Below are positions 13,953 to 13,960 of a DNA stretch of 13,960 nt, piece after piece. The DNA comes from JANJWP01 sp049301335. GTDB lineage: Bacteria > Patescibacteriota > Gracilibacteria > BD1-5 > UBA2023. Where the stretch lies: the NCBI GenBank assembly GCA_049301335.1, contig JBAQKV010000081.1:1-13960 (forward strand), written 5' to 3'. Both the position numbers and the translations under genes were made by a program. Below the pieces are notes generated by a model. That model worked only from the letters and a program-made list of their open reading frames with translations. It was not told the origin of the DNA and did not search any database. Position 1 is the first letter of the stretch. Each line of letters starts with the position of its first letter.

Positions 13953-13960
13953 CCTTCGGA

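Noticed and set aside
1..13960. CRISPR array, insertion sequence or prophage
   Set aside because: I saw no regularly spaced repeats, transposase, integrase or phage structural motifs; the only notable repeat is the terminator pair.

Overview
The sequence points to a small-genome bacterium of the Candidate Phyla Radiation in the Gracilibacteria (BD1-5) / Absconditabacteria (SR1) branch, where UGA is read as glycine (translation table 25). Eight of the protein genes make sense only if in-frame UGA is a sense codon (14 sites). At three sites the UGA falls where a known family has a conserved Gly: the LG of an HDOD domain (7080-7082), the Gly after the EVK motif of YraN (2300-2302, minus), and the SPxEG motif of EarP (13481-13483, minus). 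Standard-code gene calling would break these genes into fragments. The DNA is fairly GC-rich by eye, and most real genes end in TAA or TAG.

Layout. Positions 1-2122 (+) hold two tandem surface-protein genes with fibrinogen-like C-terminal domains; the second starts with a type IV prepilin signal. Positions 2123-3758 (-) hold yraN, a terminator, a TraC-like protein and a PrgI-family membrane protein. From a divergent promoter region secF runs right (3901-4893) and meets an acyl carrier protein gene (-) at a two-way terminator. A tRNA-Arg/tRNA-Leu pair follows, then a coiled-coil membrane protein, an HDOD signalling protein, a membrane protein with UGA codons, a 62-residue ORF, a multi-pass class III adenylate cyclase, and an Ala/Pro/Lys-rich membrane protein. 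A tRNA-Leu/Pro/Thr cluster precedes efp. Two small related genes of unknown function follow, and the window ends with earP on the minus strand.

How the parts relate. Elongation factor P has Arg at position 32 in a Gly-Gly-Arg-Gly loop, and the window also encodes EarP, the rhamnosyltransferase that modifies Arg32 of EF-P, so a complete EF-P/EarP pair is present. Its earP gene itself depends on UGA read-through as Gly. The prepilin/fibrinogen proteins look like attachment factors, which would suit a host-dependent or predatory lifestyle; that is inference. Signalling is represented by a membrane adenylate cyclase and an HDOD protein.

A puzzle: three genes (ACP, the 62-residue ORF and the second small paralogue) have UGA as the only stop before a strong terminator hairpin. 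Either these proteins read on through the terminator, or UGA still ends some genes.
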